A stretch of 64,000 nucleotides of DNA from positions 16,503,704 through 16,567,703 of the forward strand of contig NC_088304.1 of the NCBI RefSeq assembly GCF_032854445.1. The letters are read 5' to 3'. The DNA is from Liolophura sinensis. Its lineage: Eukaryota > Mollusca > Polyplacophora > Chitonida > Chitonidae. Each line of letters opens with the position of its first letter. The first letter of the stretch is position 1. Positions 36,430-49,033 of this stretch are shown here, one piece after another. The notes under the pieces are model-generated. The model did not search any database and had not been told where the DNA came from. It saw nothing but the letters and a program-made list of their open reading frames with translations. Position numbers and translations under genes: made by a program.

Positions 36430-39400
36430 TCAGCTATCTGCATGGCTGTGTTTGCACTTCTTCCTCTTCTTCTTTTTGACACCATTTGCAGCCTCTCTGA
36501 ATGTTTCTCTTGTCTCTGTTTCTTCTTCAGAAGAATCTTTGGCTAATTCAGTTTTCTGCCGTTTCTTTTTCTTGAACTTCTTTTTATCTGTTGTACTCTG
36601 TCTCTGATCAGAATCCATGGAGTCTTCTGCTCTCTCACTTCCAATAACAGAACAATTATCTGTGTCGGCCATATTGGCTTTCGATTTTGAACCCTGTTCA
36701 GTTTGCATGGAAACCAGGCTGCTATTGCGCAGAATAAATTCTGGGGACACTGCAGCCTCTGCAAGCCTAGCGTCTTCTTCAGAACTGAATCAAGAAAAAA
36801 AAAAAAAAAAAAAAAGAAATGAAGACTAGAAGCAAACAAAAATGTCACTACTCAAATTGTAAAATAATGAAGAGAGTCTGCAGTTTAGTTTTTCTTACCT
36901 GTCACTACTGCTGTTCTTTTGTTTCTGCATTCTACTTGCTTGTTGAAGCTTGAGTCTCTTAGCCTTTCCTTTTGCTTCTAGCTGTTCTTGTGTCTTGTTT
37001 GAAAACATCCTAAACCCAAAGTCATCTGGGATAAAGAATACATTACTGATGAAAATTCAAAGCACATCAGTTGAACCATTAATCAGCATGTAAGAGGAGT
37101 GAGTGACTGCTTGGGGTTTGACGTCGTACTTAACAATTTCTTAACAATTTTTCAGTCATATGACTACGAAGGAATCCCTAGAGTGCATGTAATGTGCCTC
37201 CTTGTTGCAGGACAGATTTCCACCGCTCTTTTACCTAGTGCTGTTTCACTGAGACGCCTTACCGAAGGCAAGTAGGCCGCCCCACCCGACCCATTATACT
37301 GATATGGGTCAACCAGTGGTTGCACAATCCCCTGAATGCTGAACACCAAGCGAGGAAGTTACAACTCCCTCTTTTTAAGGTCTTAGGTGTGACTCGAGCC
37401 AGGACTGACCCTGGGTCTACCGCTCCCGAAGCAGATGCTCTACCAACTTTGCTATTGGGGCCGGTATATGTAAGAGGAAGACTAGTGGTTTCAAATATAA
37501 CAATTAACATAATATAACAGCTTGAAAGAAAACAAAAAGAATGAGCAATTGTCAGGGGAAAGTCAACTAACACCCATCTCCAAAAATACCTGTATTCATT
37601 TTTTTAAATTATTTTTTTGACTGAGTACAATTCAGTCAAATTATTGAATTTAATGGTGGGTTTTGGAGACCATGTATAATGCTGGATACCCGTAATGTGG
37701 AGAAAGAGGTTTGGTTCTTTTAAAATTCTTAGGACATTTACTGGTGCAATGTCATGCATAAAAAGATGTATTTCAATATGCGTTGTCCAAAAATTGAATA
37801 AATACCAGTAGCTGGATATAGCTGTTTCCAGTGATGCTCACGTTTGTTTTGAATTCTTTCACTTCAGTAAACAACACCAGTACCACAAGAACGTTTCGAC
37901 TCAAACAAAACGCAATGTTTGAGTGAGTGAGTGAGTGCTTGGGGTTTAACGTCGTACTTAACAATCTTCAGTCATATGATGACAAAGGAATCCTTAGAGT
38001 GCATGTAATGTGCCTCTGTGTTGCAGGACGGATTTCCACCAATCTTTTATCTAGTGCTGCCTCACTGAGATGCCTTACTGAAGGCAAGTAAGTCGCCCTG
38101 CAGGAGCTATTATACTGATAGTGGGTCAACCAGTCGTTGCACTATCCCCTTCATGCTGGACCCGAAGCAAGGAAACTTCAATTTCCTCTTTTAAAGTCTT
38201 ATGCAATAGACGTCCGTCACTGATGAAAGTTGTTGTCGTATTTTATGCTTGATTGCCACAATATGACTGAAATACTGCTGATGTGGCAATGAGCATTTTT
38301 TAACCCAAGAGGCAAGTATATGTATACTTTTTTTCATTAGCTCCAAAACATCACATGTTGACCTCCATTCATGTCCCTTGTTTAATGAATGGAAAATGTT
38401 AAAAAGACAGAAAGTTTAAAATTTGACTGACAGACAGACACACCGACAGACAGGCACACCGACAGACAGACACACTGACAGACAGACACACCTACAGACA
38501 GACACACCGACAGACAGACACACCTACAGAAAGACACACCGACAGACAGACACACCGACAGACAGACACACGACAGACAGACACACCGACAGACAGGCAC
38601 ACCGACAGACAGACACACCAACAGACAGACACACCGACAGACAGGCACACCGACAGACAGACACACCGACAGACAGAGTGACGCATAGAGCTGCTTGCAG
38701 CAGCTAACAACTGCTTATTTCTGCATACCATTTGAACTCTCCTCACACTGATGTTCCTTCTTATAAGCTTCAGACAACTCAGAGTCTCTCGAGAGCTCAA
38801 TAGACCTACAACAATTACAACACATTTCATTAAACATACAGCTTGTCTCTAAATTTTGTTCCCATCAGTCTGGCAAAATAAAAATAATTACTATTTATGT
38901 CATTTGTGTTCTATTTTTTTCTCCACAACCTGCACGGTTATCGTAGCTGTCAGGTGGACATGTGACAGAAGAGCGTGGCATCGGTGGCTACCACGTACCA
39001 CATCTCATCGTGCAGAAAACAAAAACAAACAGACATCCGTCTGCAGCTGAGTCGAAGGAAGAGAATTACATCTGGCCTCCATCACTGGGCACTGTTTCCC
39101 AAAGCAATATTTGAGTTTTAGTCTAACGCGGTAATCAAAATTAAAGGAAAAACAAAGCAGTAAAATGAAGTATGTGTCCAATGACATAGTTGGATAGATT
39201 TTTTTTACAATGGTCTACAGACCACCGTAGAATCTGATCTTTTAATCAGAAAAATTCTAAAAAAAATAAATCCAACTATTTTCCCGGATAGTTTTTGATG
39301 GCCTTACATCTCATATATACTTCATTTTCAAGTGGTCTTTGCTCATAAATTGCTACACCAGTGTCAAAACATTGGTATCTAAATAGCAAGGTGAAATGAC

Positions 39401-42400
39401 AAACTAAAGATATTGAGATAATCTGAATTGTTTACCTGAATTACACCTGGGATTAAGAGGCGGAGGGATATGAAACTTGGTATTTCGGAGTTCACAATGC
39501 TGGACTCGCCACTGGTTTAGCCTGGGCAGTGGCGCCTTGGGAGTACGAGCCCACAGCATGCCTGGACATGTCTACACTGCTTCGGGAATATTCGTCGGCT
39601 GCCGGAGTGAGCCAATATCTTCTGGGCGCATAGAGCCGAGCTAGATCTGATAGATGAATATATTCAGCCGAGGCCCGATTCACAAAGCGCACAAAACGTT
39701 ACGTGCGCTTAACTTCCATGGCGACCAGTGCTGTAGGTGTTACATCGCCATGGTAGTTACGGGGAGGTGAAACGGGCCCCAGGCCTGTTACCATCAAAAC
39801 ACCCGCCGCTGTTAGCCTCTTCACATACATGGAAAAGCACAACTCCCAATACTAACAGATAATTGTGTGAAATTTTATGCTTCTCTACAAGACAGCCCTA
39901 CATTCGAGAAGATGCCATTTTGAAGACACTTTCAACCATACCACAAGAAAAGTAGTATTAATTTCGGCGATAAATACTCGTCAAATTTCTAATAGATGAA
40001 TTAATATGTAAGCAAACATATACAATACTGACCTCAGTAACCTTTTCCGGAATCCGGTAGTTCACTTCAGGTGTATTTTGACTATTCTACGGCAAAGATT
40101 AAGCGATGTCTTCTTCAAAATTCTGTGGCTGGTGAGTTAATCTAATGAAGGTTTGGACTGCCGCGTGATCAAGCGAAGCGAGGACAGGATTCTCAATCCT
40201 GACTGAGTGAGAACAATAGAGCTTCATATCCCTGCATCAATCTTAATCCCACATTAAACTGCTATTTTACCTTCAGAGGATCACGTTGAGACAAATATTT
40301 TCTGTTCTTTCCACTTTTGTCCCGTGTGACATCACCGGCAAAAACATGTTGTCAGGAGCATTTCACTTGTTTTACAAAAGGAAATGGTCTAAACCAGGAA
40401 AACCACTTTCTTTCAGCCAATACCTGACAAACATTCCACGGCAGGCAATCATGTGACGCTGTTGGCCAAGGTCCTTAAAGGCGCCATTTTGTATGACGAG
40501 TCCTGGTTTTCCGCCATTCTTTACTATTGTTGATTAATGTCACACTCAAGAATTTTTCACTTGTATGATGGTGGTTAGTTCAGTGGCATAAACCACCAAC
40601 CTTTGGCAATTTATTGTCAAACTTTCCCACATATGAAATACAGATTTGTGAAAGTTAGACTGTGTAAATGGACACCCGTGCATCATTGACCAGTTTTGAT
40701 ATTGTAACCAAGGTCCCACAAGTAGTGAGAGCCTGCAGTCAGACTGACAGAAAGTTGGTTCCCTAAGACCTTGCTGTAATTCTGCTAATAACAAAGGTAC
40801 TTACAAATCTAGCGACTGCGAGAGCTTTTTGGCAATAAATGCCTTCACTTCAGCAGTCACATGCAGGTTAGAGTTGAAGCTATCATCCTGACTATTCTGG
40901 GGATATCTGTCAATCAACGAGAACACAGAACAGGGATAATGAAGCTCGGAATTACTGCCTCATTGCATCACTTGTTATAAACTGCAACCCTTGTGATTGT
41001 GTCATTACACATTACATGCTCGTAACTGGATCAACCTGGCATATACAAACTTGAACCACAGCAATAAATACATTGTACCTTTATAAAATATACTGGCAAA
41101 TCGACAAACAAAAAACTGCATCAACAAAAACAAAACATAAAAATTATGCAAAAATCAGATGAGTGAGAAAACTTATTTGCAAAAAAATATTTTTTCTTTC
41201 AGAAGAAAGAGTACTTGAAAATATTTATGTAAGTGGGTATTCGGGACCACCCCTTGGTATATATCGCCATTGATTAATAATTTTCTAAATGACGGTTCTA
41301 ATCAATTTATTTCAATGTACGTTTGTTGCTTATAACCATACATATGTACATGTACTTAATCTGAATTATGATAATAATTATGAAGATAATGAAAGTATAT
41401 AAATTATTAAAATCTAGGTAGAGCACATTCGTTCCACATTCTAGCGCAAATATATTTATTAAACATGTGCTACAACCTAATTTATAACATTATCACACAA
41501 AGACAATATATACCAAGAGGTGGTCCCAAATACCCACCACACAAAAATTAAGTTACAAAGTGCCTTTTTTAATTTAAAGAAAAATCAAAAAAATATCGAG
41601 GACCACATTTACAACTTTTTTCACATTCTTTCATCTGAATTTTATGTACTGTCTCAGTTTGTCAGTCCTGGCATTGTCTCTGTTAATCAGTACTGGCACG
41701 GTCTCTGTTTATCAGTGTTGCCACTGTCTCAGTTTATCAGTCCTGGCACTGTCTTAATTTATCAGTCCTAGCACTGTCTCAGTTTATCAGTCTTGGCATT
41801 GTCTCTGTTAATCAGTACTGGCACAGTCTCTGTTTATCAGCGTTGCCACTGTCTCAGTTTATCAGTCCTGGCACTGTCTCAGTTTATCAGTCCTGGCACT
41901 GTCTTAATTTATCAGTCCTAGCACTGTCTTAATTTGTTAGTCCTAGCACTGTCTCAGTTTATCAGTCCTGGCATTGTCTCAGTTTATCAATCTTGGCACT
42001 GTCTCAGTTTATCAGTCCAGGCACTGTCTTAGTTTATCAGTCCTGGCACTGTCTCAGTTCATCAGTGCTGCCAGTGTCTCAGTTTATCAGTCCTGGCACT
42101 GTCTCAGTTTATCAGTCCTGGCATTGTCTCTGTTAATCAGTACTGGCACAGTCTTTGTTTATCAGTGTTGCCACTGTCTCAGTTTATCAGTCCTGGCACT
42201 GTCTCAGTTTATCAGTCCTAGCACTGTCTTAATTTATCAGTCCTAGCACTGTCTTAATTTGTTAGTCCTAGCAATGTATAAGTTTATCAGTCCTGGCATT
42301 GTCTCAGTTTATCAATCTTGGCACTGTCTCAGTTTATCAGTCCAGGCACTGTCTTAGTTTATCAGTCCTGGCACTGTCTCAGTTCATCAGTGCTGCCAGT

Positions 42401-45400
42401 GTCTCAGTTTATCAGTCCTGGCACTGTCTTAGTTTATCAGTCCTGGCACTGTCTTAGTTTATCAGTCCTAGCACTGTCTCAGTTTATCAATCCAGGCATT
42501 GTCTCACTTTATCAGTCTTGGCACTGTGTTAGTTTATCAGTCTTGGCATTGCCTCAGTTTAACAGTGTTGCCACTGTTTCAGTTTATCAGTCCTAGCATT
42601 GTTTCCGTTTATCAGTCCTGGCATTGTCTCAGTTTATCAATCTTGGCACTGTCTCAGTTTATCAGTCCAGGCACTGTCTTAGTTTATCAGTCCTGGCACT
42701 GTCTCAGTTCATCAGTGCTGCCAGTGTCTCAGTTTATCAGTCCTGGCACTGTCTTAGTTTATCAGTCCTGGCACTGTCTTAGTTTATCAGTCCTAGCACT
42801 GTCTCAGTTTATCAATCCAGGCATTGTCTCACTTTATCAGTCTTGGCACTGTGTTAGTTTATCAGTCTTGGCATTGCCTCAGTTTAACAGTGTTGCCACT
42901 GTTTCAGTTTATCAGTCCTGGCATTGTTTCCGTTTATCAGTCCTGGCATTGTCTCCATTTATCAGTCCTGGCATTGTCTCAGTTTATCAATCTTGGCACT
43001 GTCTCAGTTTATCAGTCCAGGCACTGTCTTAGTTTATCAGTCCTGGCACTGTCTCAGTTCATCAGTGCTGCCAGTGTCTCAGTTTATCAGTCCTGGCACT
43101 GTGTTAGTTTATCAGTCCTAGCACTGTCTCAGTTTATCAATCCAGGCATCGTCTCACTTTATCAGTCTTGGCACTGTGTTAGTTTATCAGTCTTGGCATT
43201 GCCTCAGTTTAACAGTGTTGCCACTGTTTCAGTTTATCAGTCCTGGCATTGTTACCGTTTATCAGTAATGGCACTTTCTCAGTTTATCAGTCCTGACACT
43301 CAGTTTATCAGTCCTAGCATTGTTTGTTTATCAGTCCCAGTACTGTTTGTTTATTAGTCCTGACACTCAGTTTATCAGTCCCAGCATTGTTTGTTTATCA
43401 GTCCCAGTACTGTTTGTTTATTAGTCCTGACACTCAGTTTATCAGTCCCAGCATTGTTTGTTTATCAGTCCCAGTATTGTTTGCTTATCAGTCCTGACAC
43501 TCAGTTTATCAGTCCCAGCATTGTTTGTTCATCAGTCCCAGCATTGTTTGTTTATCAGTCTTGTCATTGTCTGATTGCATCAGTCATGGTGCTGTCCTTT
43601 GTTCATCAGTTTGGATAATATCTCAGTATATGTCATGCTTAACATATATTTTTATTTCTCTATGCCATGGATACTCCAACTGATACTGAATATTAATGAT
43701 AGAAACTACTTCCCCTGAGCAACATTTTCTACTTAATATAACTTAAGATACAGCTTACCTCAACGACGGCTTATTCCCTACTAATTTCTTGGTTTCACTT
43801 TTCCCACAAGTTTCGTTCTTTGCTGTAAATAAAAACAGAAACTCCGTGACATGAACTCTGGAAATAATAGTCAAAAAAGAATTTCAGCTGCTATAAGCCA
43901 AAACGTAGGTACCAAACAATTTGAATTAACAGTTATCCTGGATACTGACAGAAACCTACAGTGACGAACAAAGCACGGTTATGGGTCCACTGGCGTCAAA
44001 ATACTGAACACCTTCATCTTTTAACCTTGGCATTAAGGATTAAGTGGTTCAAATTTGACGAAATTCGAATGACATACTTGATGTTAAAAAGCTGAATCAT
44101 GTAAAATGCAGCCATATACTTTATGCACTTATGCTATACTTAGTATGTCACACTTTTTCTAAAATTACATTGTACTACCTAAAGCATTTTTTTCTCCTAC
44201 TGCTTTGAAACATCCACTCTGAACACATGTTAATGACAGGAATTTCATGAAAGACCATGAGCTCACACTAATTAGGCTTTTAAGCTGAAAGAAGCCTACT
44301 GTTTTTACTTGGTCGATCAAATAAAACAATTTCTTTTCATTTTTAGTCACTTTTTTCAGGAAAGCCAGACACAAAAGAATAGTTGTCTAGGGCACTCAGA
44401 ACGCATAATTTTTAGTGTCTGCCAGACTTCAGTTCGAGAGGAGGTACCTTATACAAGACATAAATATAATTAGCGGCATATGTTTAAGCATTAATGGATA
44501 ACTGTACATTGAGAGGAAATGAAAGACATGAATGCAATGGAAATTGAACAATAGGCCCTTACTTCTTCTCTAAAATGTTTAGCCAATGATCCATTTCTAA
44601 ACAGCTACTATAGCTTCACCTAAAGTTACCTGTCCAATTTGCTTAGCTTTCACTCTGTAGCACTCCGATCATTGTCCTGATGGATTTCTACAGTATGGAA
44701 TCTAATTTTTTGGCAACACAATCTGAAAAGTGTGTTGTTGTAAAATAATGTTTATTTATTTGAATTTGTGTTTTACTCCATGCTGAAGAATATTTCGATA
44801 TCAACTTTGGCCAGCATTATGGTGGTTGGATGCTGTTTACCGCTTACTTACGCCAATTCATGCTTCCCTGAGTGAAACTTGGTAATCAAAGACTTCTCAA
44901 ATATGGAGGATACTCTGTTACAAAGTATGAGGGAGGGGCACATGTGTGTTTAAGCCTTACCATATTCCACTGTCTTAAACAACCCCAAAAACACATTCTG
45001 CCCCCACAACTAAAATGGTCTACAGGTATAGACACCGGTCTAGAGAGCCAATCAGTTTCCTGATGTAAGTTCTTATTCAGAGGTTTTCAGAAGAAAGGAA
45101 AAGGTAAAATATTGGTCATCAAGTCGTATCGTCTAATACCTTAAGTCGAACCAGTCTAAGTCAGGTAACCTAACAACATATGTACTGGATATTTTGAATT
45201 ATTGGCTCTATTTTATCTGCATCTGTTTACATTGAGAACTTGGCCTTCATTTTTGATGTCTATATTTCAGGAAAACTCCATTCTTACTGCTATACTAGCC
45301 ACCGCGAGTAGCCTTGTAAGCGGAGTTCTGCAAATGGACAATAAGTTATCTCCCTATGCCTTGGCTCGCCAAGCATGAAGAATAAAACAGAGAACGGTTT

Positions 45401-46128
45401 CTTAACACTAACAAATGCAGATAAAAAGGAACCAGTAATCCGAAATATCCAATACATATTTTTTTTCTCGACCTGACTTAGGCTGTAGACGATTCAACCT
45501 CAGGTATTTGGCGATCTGACTTAGACAAGTTGGCTGTTAGACGATATCACCTGTATTCATGCAGTGAAATATACAAGTTAAGACTATACGTGCAGAAAAC
45601 ATCCATGACAGTAACATATAATTGAGTACAGAAATGTGCATCATTATTATGATTTTTTTTGGGTCATACCACACTAACTTTGTCTTCACAACTGCCTGAA
45701 TATTGCCTGTGGCCTTTTAACTTCACTTGTCTGCTTGACGGCTGTTGTAAGGACTAGGTTGTTATCACGTGACAGAAGTGACAACAATCCACTGACATGA
45801 TTAAGGAACTTCCTTTTCACAATAAATAGGGTCAGCGACCAGCAAAGGCATCAGCCTTTAAGTGTCTAGCTACAGCTGCCCAAGGCATATGGATTTGTTG
45901 TTGTTGCCATGCCTGTAACTGGGTGGTATTTCGCTGTTCACCATTTCACATCAGGGTTTTATTGCTTGCCAGTTCAGGAAAGATTAACGTACCGATACAT
46001 TTGGCTGTGAGACGGATCGAAGGGCTTGAAACCCCTACATATGTGGCTTCTCGAAGTCTTTCCATCTCTTCCTCATTTTCAGTATCGCTGCTGCTGTCGT
46101 CGCACTCAGCTCCTATGGGCGCTGACAT
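36430..46128 (-). CDS. CUSTOS: CUSTOS homologue, 6 coding exons
   Basis: Exons in transcript order: 46128-45993, 43822-43759, 40906-40805, 38805-38729, 37025-36899 and 36784-36430. The sum is 861 nt, 286 aa, and all phases agree; from memory, the human protein is about 262 aa. Family marks are an acidic Ser-rich start (MSAPIGAECDDSSSDTENEE) with MERLREATY, KPSLR at the exon 2 end, VTAEVKAFIAKKLSQSLD, DDFGFRMFS at about 127-135, KNSSSD then SSEEDARLAEAAVS, and Lys-rich runs (KKKFKKKKRQK, KKKKRKKCKH) near the C-terminus that look like nuclear localisation signals. In vertebrates CUSTOS is reported to act with beta-catenin and TCF in Wnt signalling and at the nuclear envelope; that role is assumed by homology only. 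The exon 6 acceptor follows a T-rich tract of about 20 bases. Introns carry a 12-bp microsatellite and a 2-kb minisatellite. Confidence 0.9.
37098..37468 (-). mobile_element. SINE-B, full length
   Basis: Longest copy in the window: GAGTGAGTGACTGCTTGGGG end, TTTTTCAGTCATATGACTAC, GGAAGTTACAACTCCCTCTT, GTGTGACTCGAGCCAGGACT, then GATGCTCTACCAACTTTGCT and GGGGCCGG at the head. It starts about 70 bp upstream (in transcript sense) of CUSTOS exon 5. Confidence 0.9.
37921..38215 (-). mobile_element. SINE-B, head truncated
   Basis: TGAGTGAGTGAGTGCTTGGG end, AACAATCTTCAGTCATATGA, CTAGTGCTGCCTCACTGAGA, CAACCAGTCGTTGCACTATC and TTCCTCTTTTAAAGTCTTA. It stops before the tRNA-like head. Confidence 0.88.
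38428..38682. repeat. 12-bp microsatellite (ACAGACACACCG)n
   Basis: About 21 units of ACAGACACACCG with minor variants (ACAGGCACACCG, ACAGACACACCT). It lies about 45 bp inside the intron after the donor of CUSTOS exon 4. Frames TDRQTHRQ and VCLSVGVPVCRC are repeat artefacts. Confidence 0.95.
41236..41533. mobile_element. Small inverted-repeat element (MITE candidate)
   Basis: GGGTATTCGGGACCACCCCT with TGGTATATAT at the left and its near complement at the right (ATATATACCAAGAGGTGGTC then CCAAATACCC) enclose about 240 bp of AT-rich sequence. The inverted repeats are about 30 bp with roughly three mismatches. The right-end motif recurs near 32120, and a related ACATCCCAAATACCCACCAT near 52844, so it belongs to a dispersed family. 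It lies in a CUSTOS intron. Confidence 0.45.
41640..43620. repeat. 25-bp minisatellite with ~325-bp higher-order repeat
   Basis: About 75 copies of a 25-bp unit containing CAGTTTATCAGTCCTGGCAC then TGTCT fill CUSTOS intron 2. Blocks of 13 units recur: the marker TCTCACTTTATCAGTCTTGG appears at about 42502, 42827 and 43152, a 325-bp step. The last 300 bp shift to a shorter, different variant (CAGCATTGTTTGTTTATCAG). Because 3 x 25 = 75, frames of up to 177 codons stay open; they are not genes. Confidence 0.95.
44747..44835 (-). mobile_element. SINE-A fragment
   Basis: AATGTTTATTTATTTGAATT tail, then CCATGCTGAAGAATATTTCG and GGCCAGCATTATGGTGGTTGG. The rest is absent. It lies in CUSTOS intron 1. 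Confidence 0.75.
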
Positions 46129-46420
46129 CTTGGATCCAAAACGAGGCGCGCGCACCTTGCAGATCGCGAGGTTATTTGGTCAGATGAAGGCCGGAAATTT
46201 ACTTCATGCCTATGGATATGTCAGTGCGACATGTGTTCTAATGTCTTTGTTTAAATCCCCAAGTACGTAAAGAAAGTAAGCATATAAGGATATAAATCTG
46301 TAGACATATTTCAATGCGCAGAGGATCGGGCGCTGATTAGCAAAAGCGGAAGACTCTGCGAAGGAAGATGGCTTCATGAAGAAGTAGTGCGGAAAGAAGA
46401 TAGGTTGGTTGAACCTCGTA
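46129..46420. promoter_or_regulatory. Bidirectional CUSTOS/MORC2 promoter region
   Basis: CpG-dense patch (GAGGCGCGCGCACC near 46144, AGATCGCGAGG) directly upstream of the CUSTOS ATG, between it and the plus-strand MORC2 gene. An AAGATGGCTTC motif near 46366 resembles a YY1 start-site element in MORC2 orientation. Start sites and a MORC2 noncoding first exon are inferred, not seen. Confidence 0.5.
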
Positions 46421-48917
46421 CATATTTTTTAAATTTTTTGTGGTAGGTTTTTGAGGTGTATGGTAAAGTCGCATTGATTAAAACGTGTGCGAACGTTGAG
46501 TATGCCTGGTTTCGATGCTTAATCGCCAGGTGATTGTCAAACAGCAGGTGTCAAGTGGAACAGTTTCCTAAACTGTCGTGTGAGGAACAGACAAAACAAC
46601 AACAACAAAGCGAGGTAACACATTGGTTTGACATTTGATATTCGCATTCGCCTAAATTTCCGTTACACAGTTCCTGCTGGGGAATTGTAAGTTAACGTTA
46701 CAGTGACGTGGTAGTGTTGACGTCTGAACCTCTGACTTTGCTATGAATAAAAAGAGCGTTGCCAGTATCTGTAAGGGATTGTGGAGGCCATTTCTGTGCT
46801 TTCTATGCCTAAAAATGCTCCCGTGTTTTTTCCCCAAAAGTTTCCTATAAACCTCCTGTTGTTTTGCTGTAATATCCCAATATTTCCAGTTCATAGTTTT
46901 GAGCACTCAGGTTCCTCAAAAGGAGAAGGAGGAGGAGATAAATATATTGCTCCCTCAAAATAATGCGCTCAACCAGACCCAAAAGATTCGTATTATCTTA
47001 TAATCGAATCCGTGCAAAATCGAATGCTGATAAGGGAGATAATTTGTAATGGCTGGCGTAAGCAGGGTTCTGAACCTGACTGACAACAGTTGTACGATAT
47101 GATTCAAAATGTACATGTATTCAAGAATTTCAGGTACATGTGTTGATTGAGTTACACGGTTTAATAAAACAATATTGAATATAAATATTTTAGCATGTGT
47201 TGCACTAAAGCCTTGAAATAATGCAACATTATTAGGTTTGGAGTGACTTACCAATGCTTTATCTGCGAATCGACAGTCTATTATCTTCAACTTTAGACCT
47301 GCATGACAAGATTATGTCAAGAATTGTTTACTTTATTTATGGGATAATGTATTTTGAACAAACACTAATCCACCTTGACAATGTGTAAGAAAACAAAGAT
47401 GATGGCGACACATTGTTACATTGGTGGATTGGTGACAACAAATATTTCACTCAGAATAAACACAAAGGAGGATTTTTGCCAAGTCATCATAGGTTAAGCA
47501 AAGGTCACTCCTCAATACATATATTACCATTTTTATTTAGATAATAGCTGAACAGAGTGATAATGTTTTTCAACCAAATTCCCATGGCACAGGCATTCAA
47601 GCCTCATTTGAATGAAACATGACCTGTGAGGAGATTTGCGTTTTTTTCTGCGCTGACAAGCTCTCCACCATTCAGTGTTTTCGTAAATGTACTGTAAACT
47701 AAATGCACCAAACGGACTGTGACAAATACCAGGAAAATTCATAAATATGCGCGGATTGTCACGCCACCAAAACACATGTGCAACTGTTGAATTTCATGAG
47801 TGAAGCTTTACAGTTTAGAAAATTAAGGTAAACAAAGTAGAGTCAATGGCGGCATCGTATGTGGAGGGCTTCAAAAACCAAAAAAGCAGGAAGGGAAGCA
47901 ATTCAGGGGAAATCATGTTGGTTCCTAGACTCACGCTTGAGCATGTCTCATTGTGTACCCAGGTGCGACAGGATTACACTTATCCGCACAGTTTTTATTC
48001 GCCATATTAAGAATTTACATTTGTAAAAACTGGATGTACACTCAAATCTGGTCAAAAGTGACGTATTTGTGACAACAATTTTGCTGTTTTTTTCTTGAAC
48101 ATTTTGATATGGGTACAAACAAAAAAAACTGGGGGCACTACACCCTCGAATTAATTCCGATTTCGCTGTAAATCCATCCGTGTAAATTTGAGGGAGCAGT
48201 GTAACATTGGGCTTAATAAGCGAAATGCTGATTTTCGCCTATTCCTACAGGACATTGAAACTGTCTTTTAGGGGCTAGATACATTCTGATTACTTTTCCA
48301 GAAAGTATTTCTTACCTAAAAGCTATATTTTTCGTTTTTTATGCAAAAATCATCTTCATTGCCTATCTCACCAGAGTTAAATATGCATGAGATTTGTTCT
48401 CTTTTTGGAGGAATTCCTCTTTATTTATGGAAAAAATGCATCACACAAATGTTGAGAATTTCATTCAAAAATGAATGAGTGTCCCTGGTTAAATTTGCTT
48501 TGTTTTCACCTCCAGTACTCTTGTCTGGTGACCAAACAGTATGCTAATGATTGGCTCATAGCAGCTATGACATCACTGCAAAACTGTGATCATGGGTTTT
48601 GTCCAGTGTTGGCTTGGGTCCCTGGTCTTCAGAAATATTTTGACTGTAGCATCAGTACTACTTATGATTGATTTCATGTCTCATCAGCTTATATTTGCCA
48701 CTGTAATAATTAATGCATTGTTTTTATCCAGTAGTTTCTGTGTTCACCTAATGTTTGGACTGTAAAAATATACTTTTTATAAGCACATAACGACCTTGAA
48801 ATGATTATTTTGATGCTACCTCTGACTGGTTTTTCTTAAGTTACCCTATACTTTGAGTGAATCAAATAGAATCCGGTAAGATGTGTCACTAAATTTTTTG
48901 TTTTGTATTTTTCTCAG
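46421..48917 (+). other. Probable MORC2 5' UTR intron
   Basis: The exon holding the MORC2 ATG has a clear acceptor (TTTTTCTCAG, ending at 48917), so an upstream noncoding exon is expected in or after the divergent promoter. One possible donor is GAG/GTAACA near 46614. I see no other exon. A 54-codon frame at 47846-48010 starts with MAASYVEGFKNQ but matches nothing I know. Confidence 0.45.
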
Positions 48918-49033
48918 GCTGCCATTAGATGACTTCGTTGTTTATCGTGTGCCAGTTTACAGATGCTGACCTCAAGTTATTGACCATGTAAACTTTTGTC
49001 AGACCGAGTGTAATTCCACCCCATCAAGTGAAG

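Noticed and set aside
38382-38707. TDRQTHRQ and VCLSVGVPVCRC frames
   Set aside because: Translation of a 12-bp microsatellite.
42499-43357. 177-codon frames with repeating YQSWHCLSLSVLALSQF
   Set aside because: A 25-bp minisatellite gives a 25-codon periodic frame; it lies inside CUSTOS intron 2 and has no splice or start context.
45923-46270. 115-codon plus-strand frame
   Set aside because: It is antisense to CUSTOS exon 1, where the minus strand matches the family.
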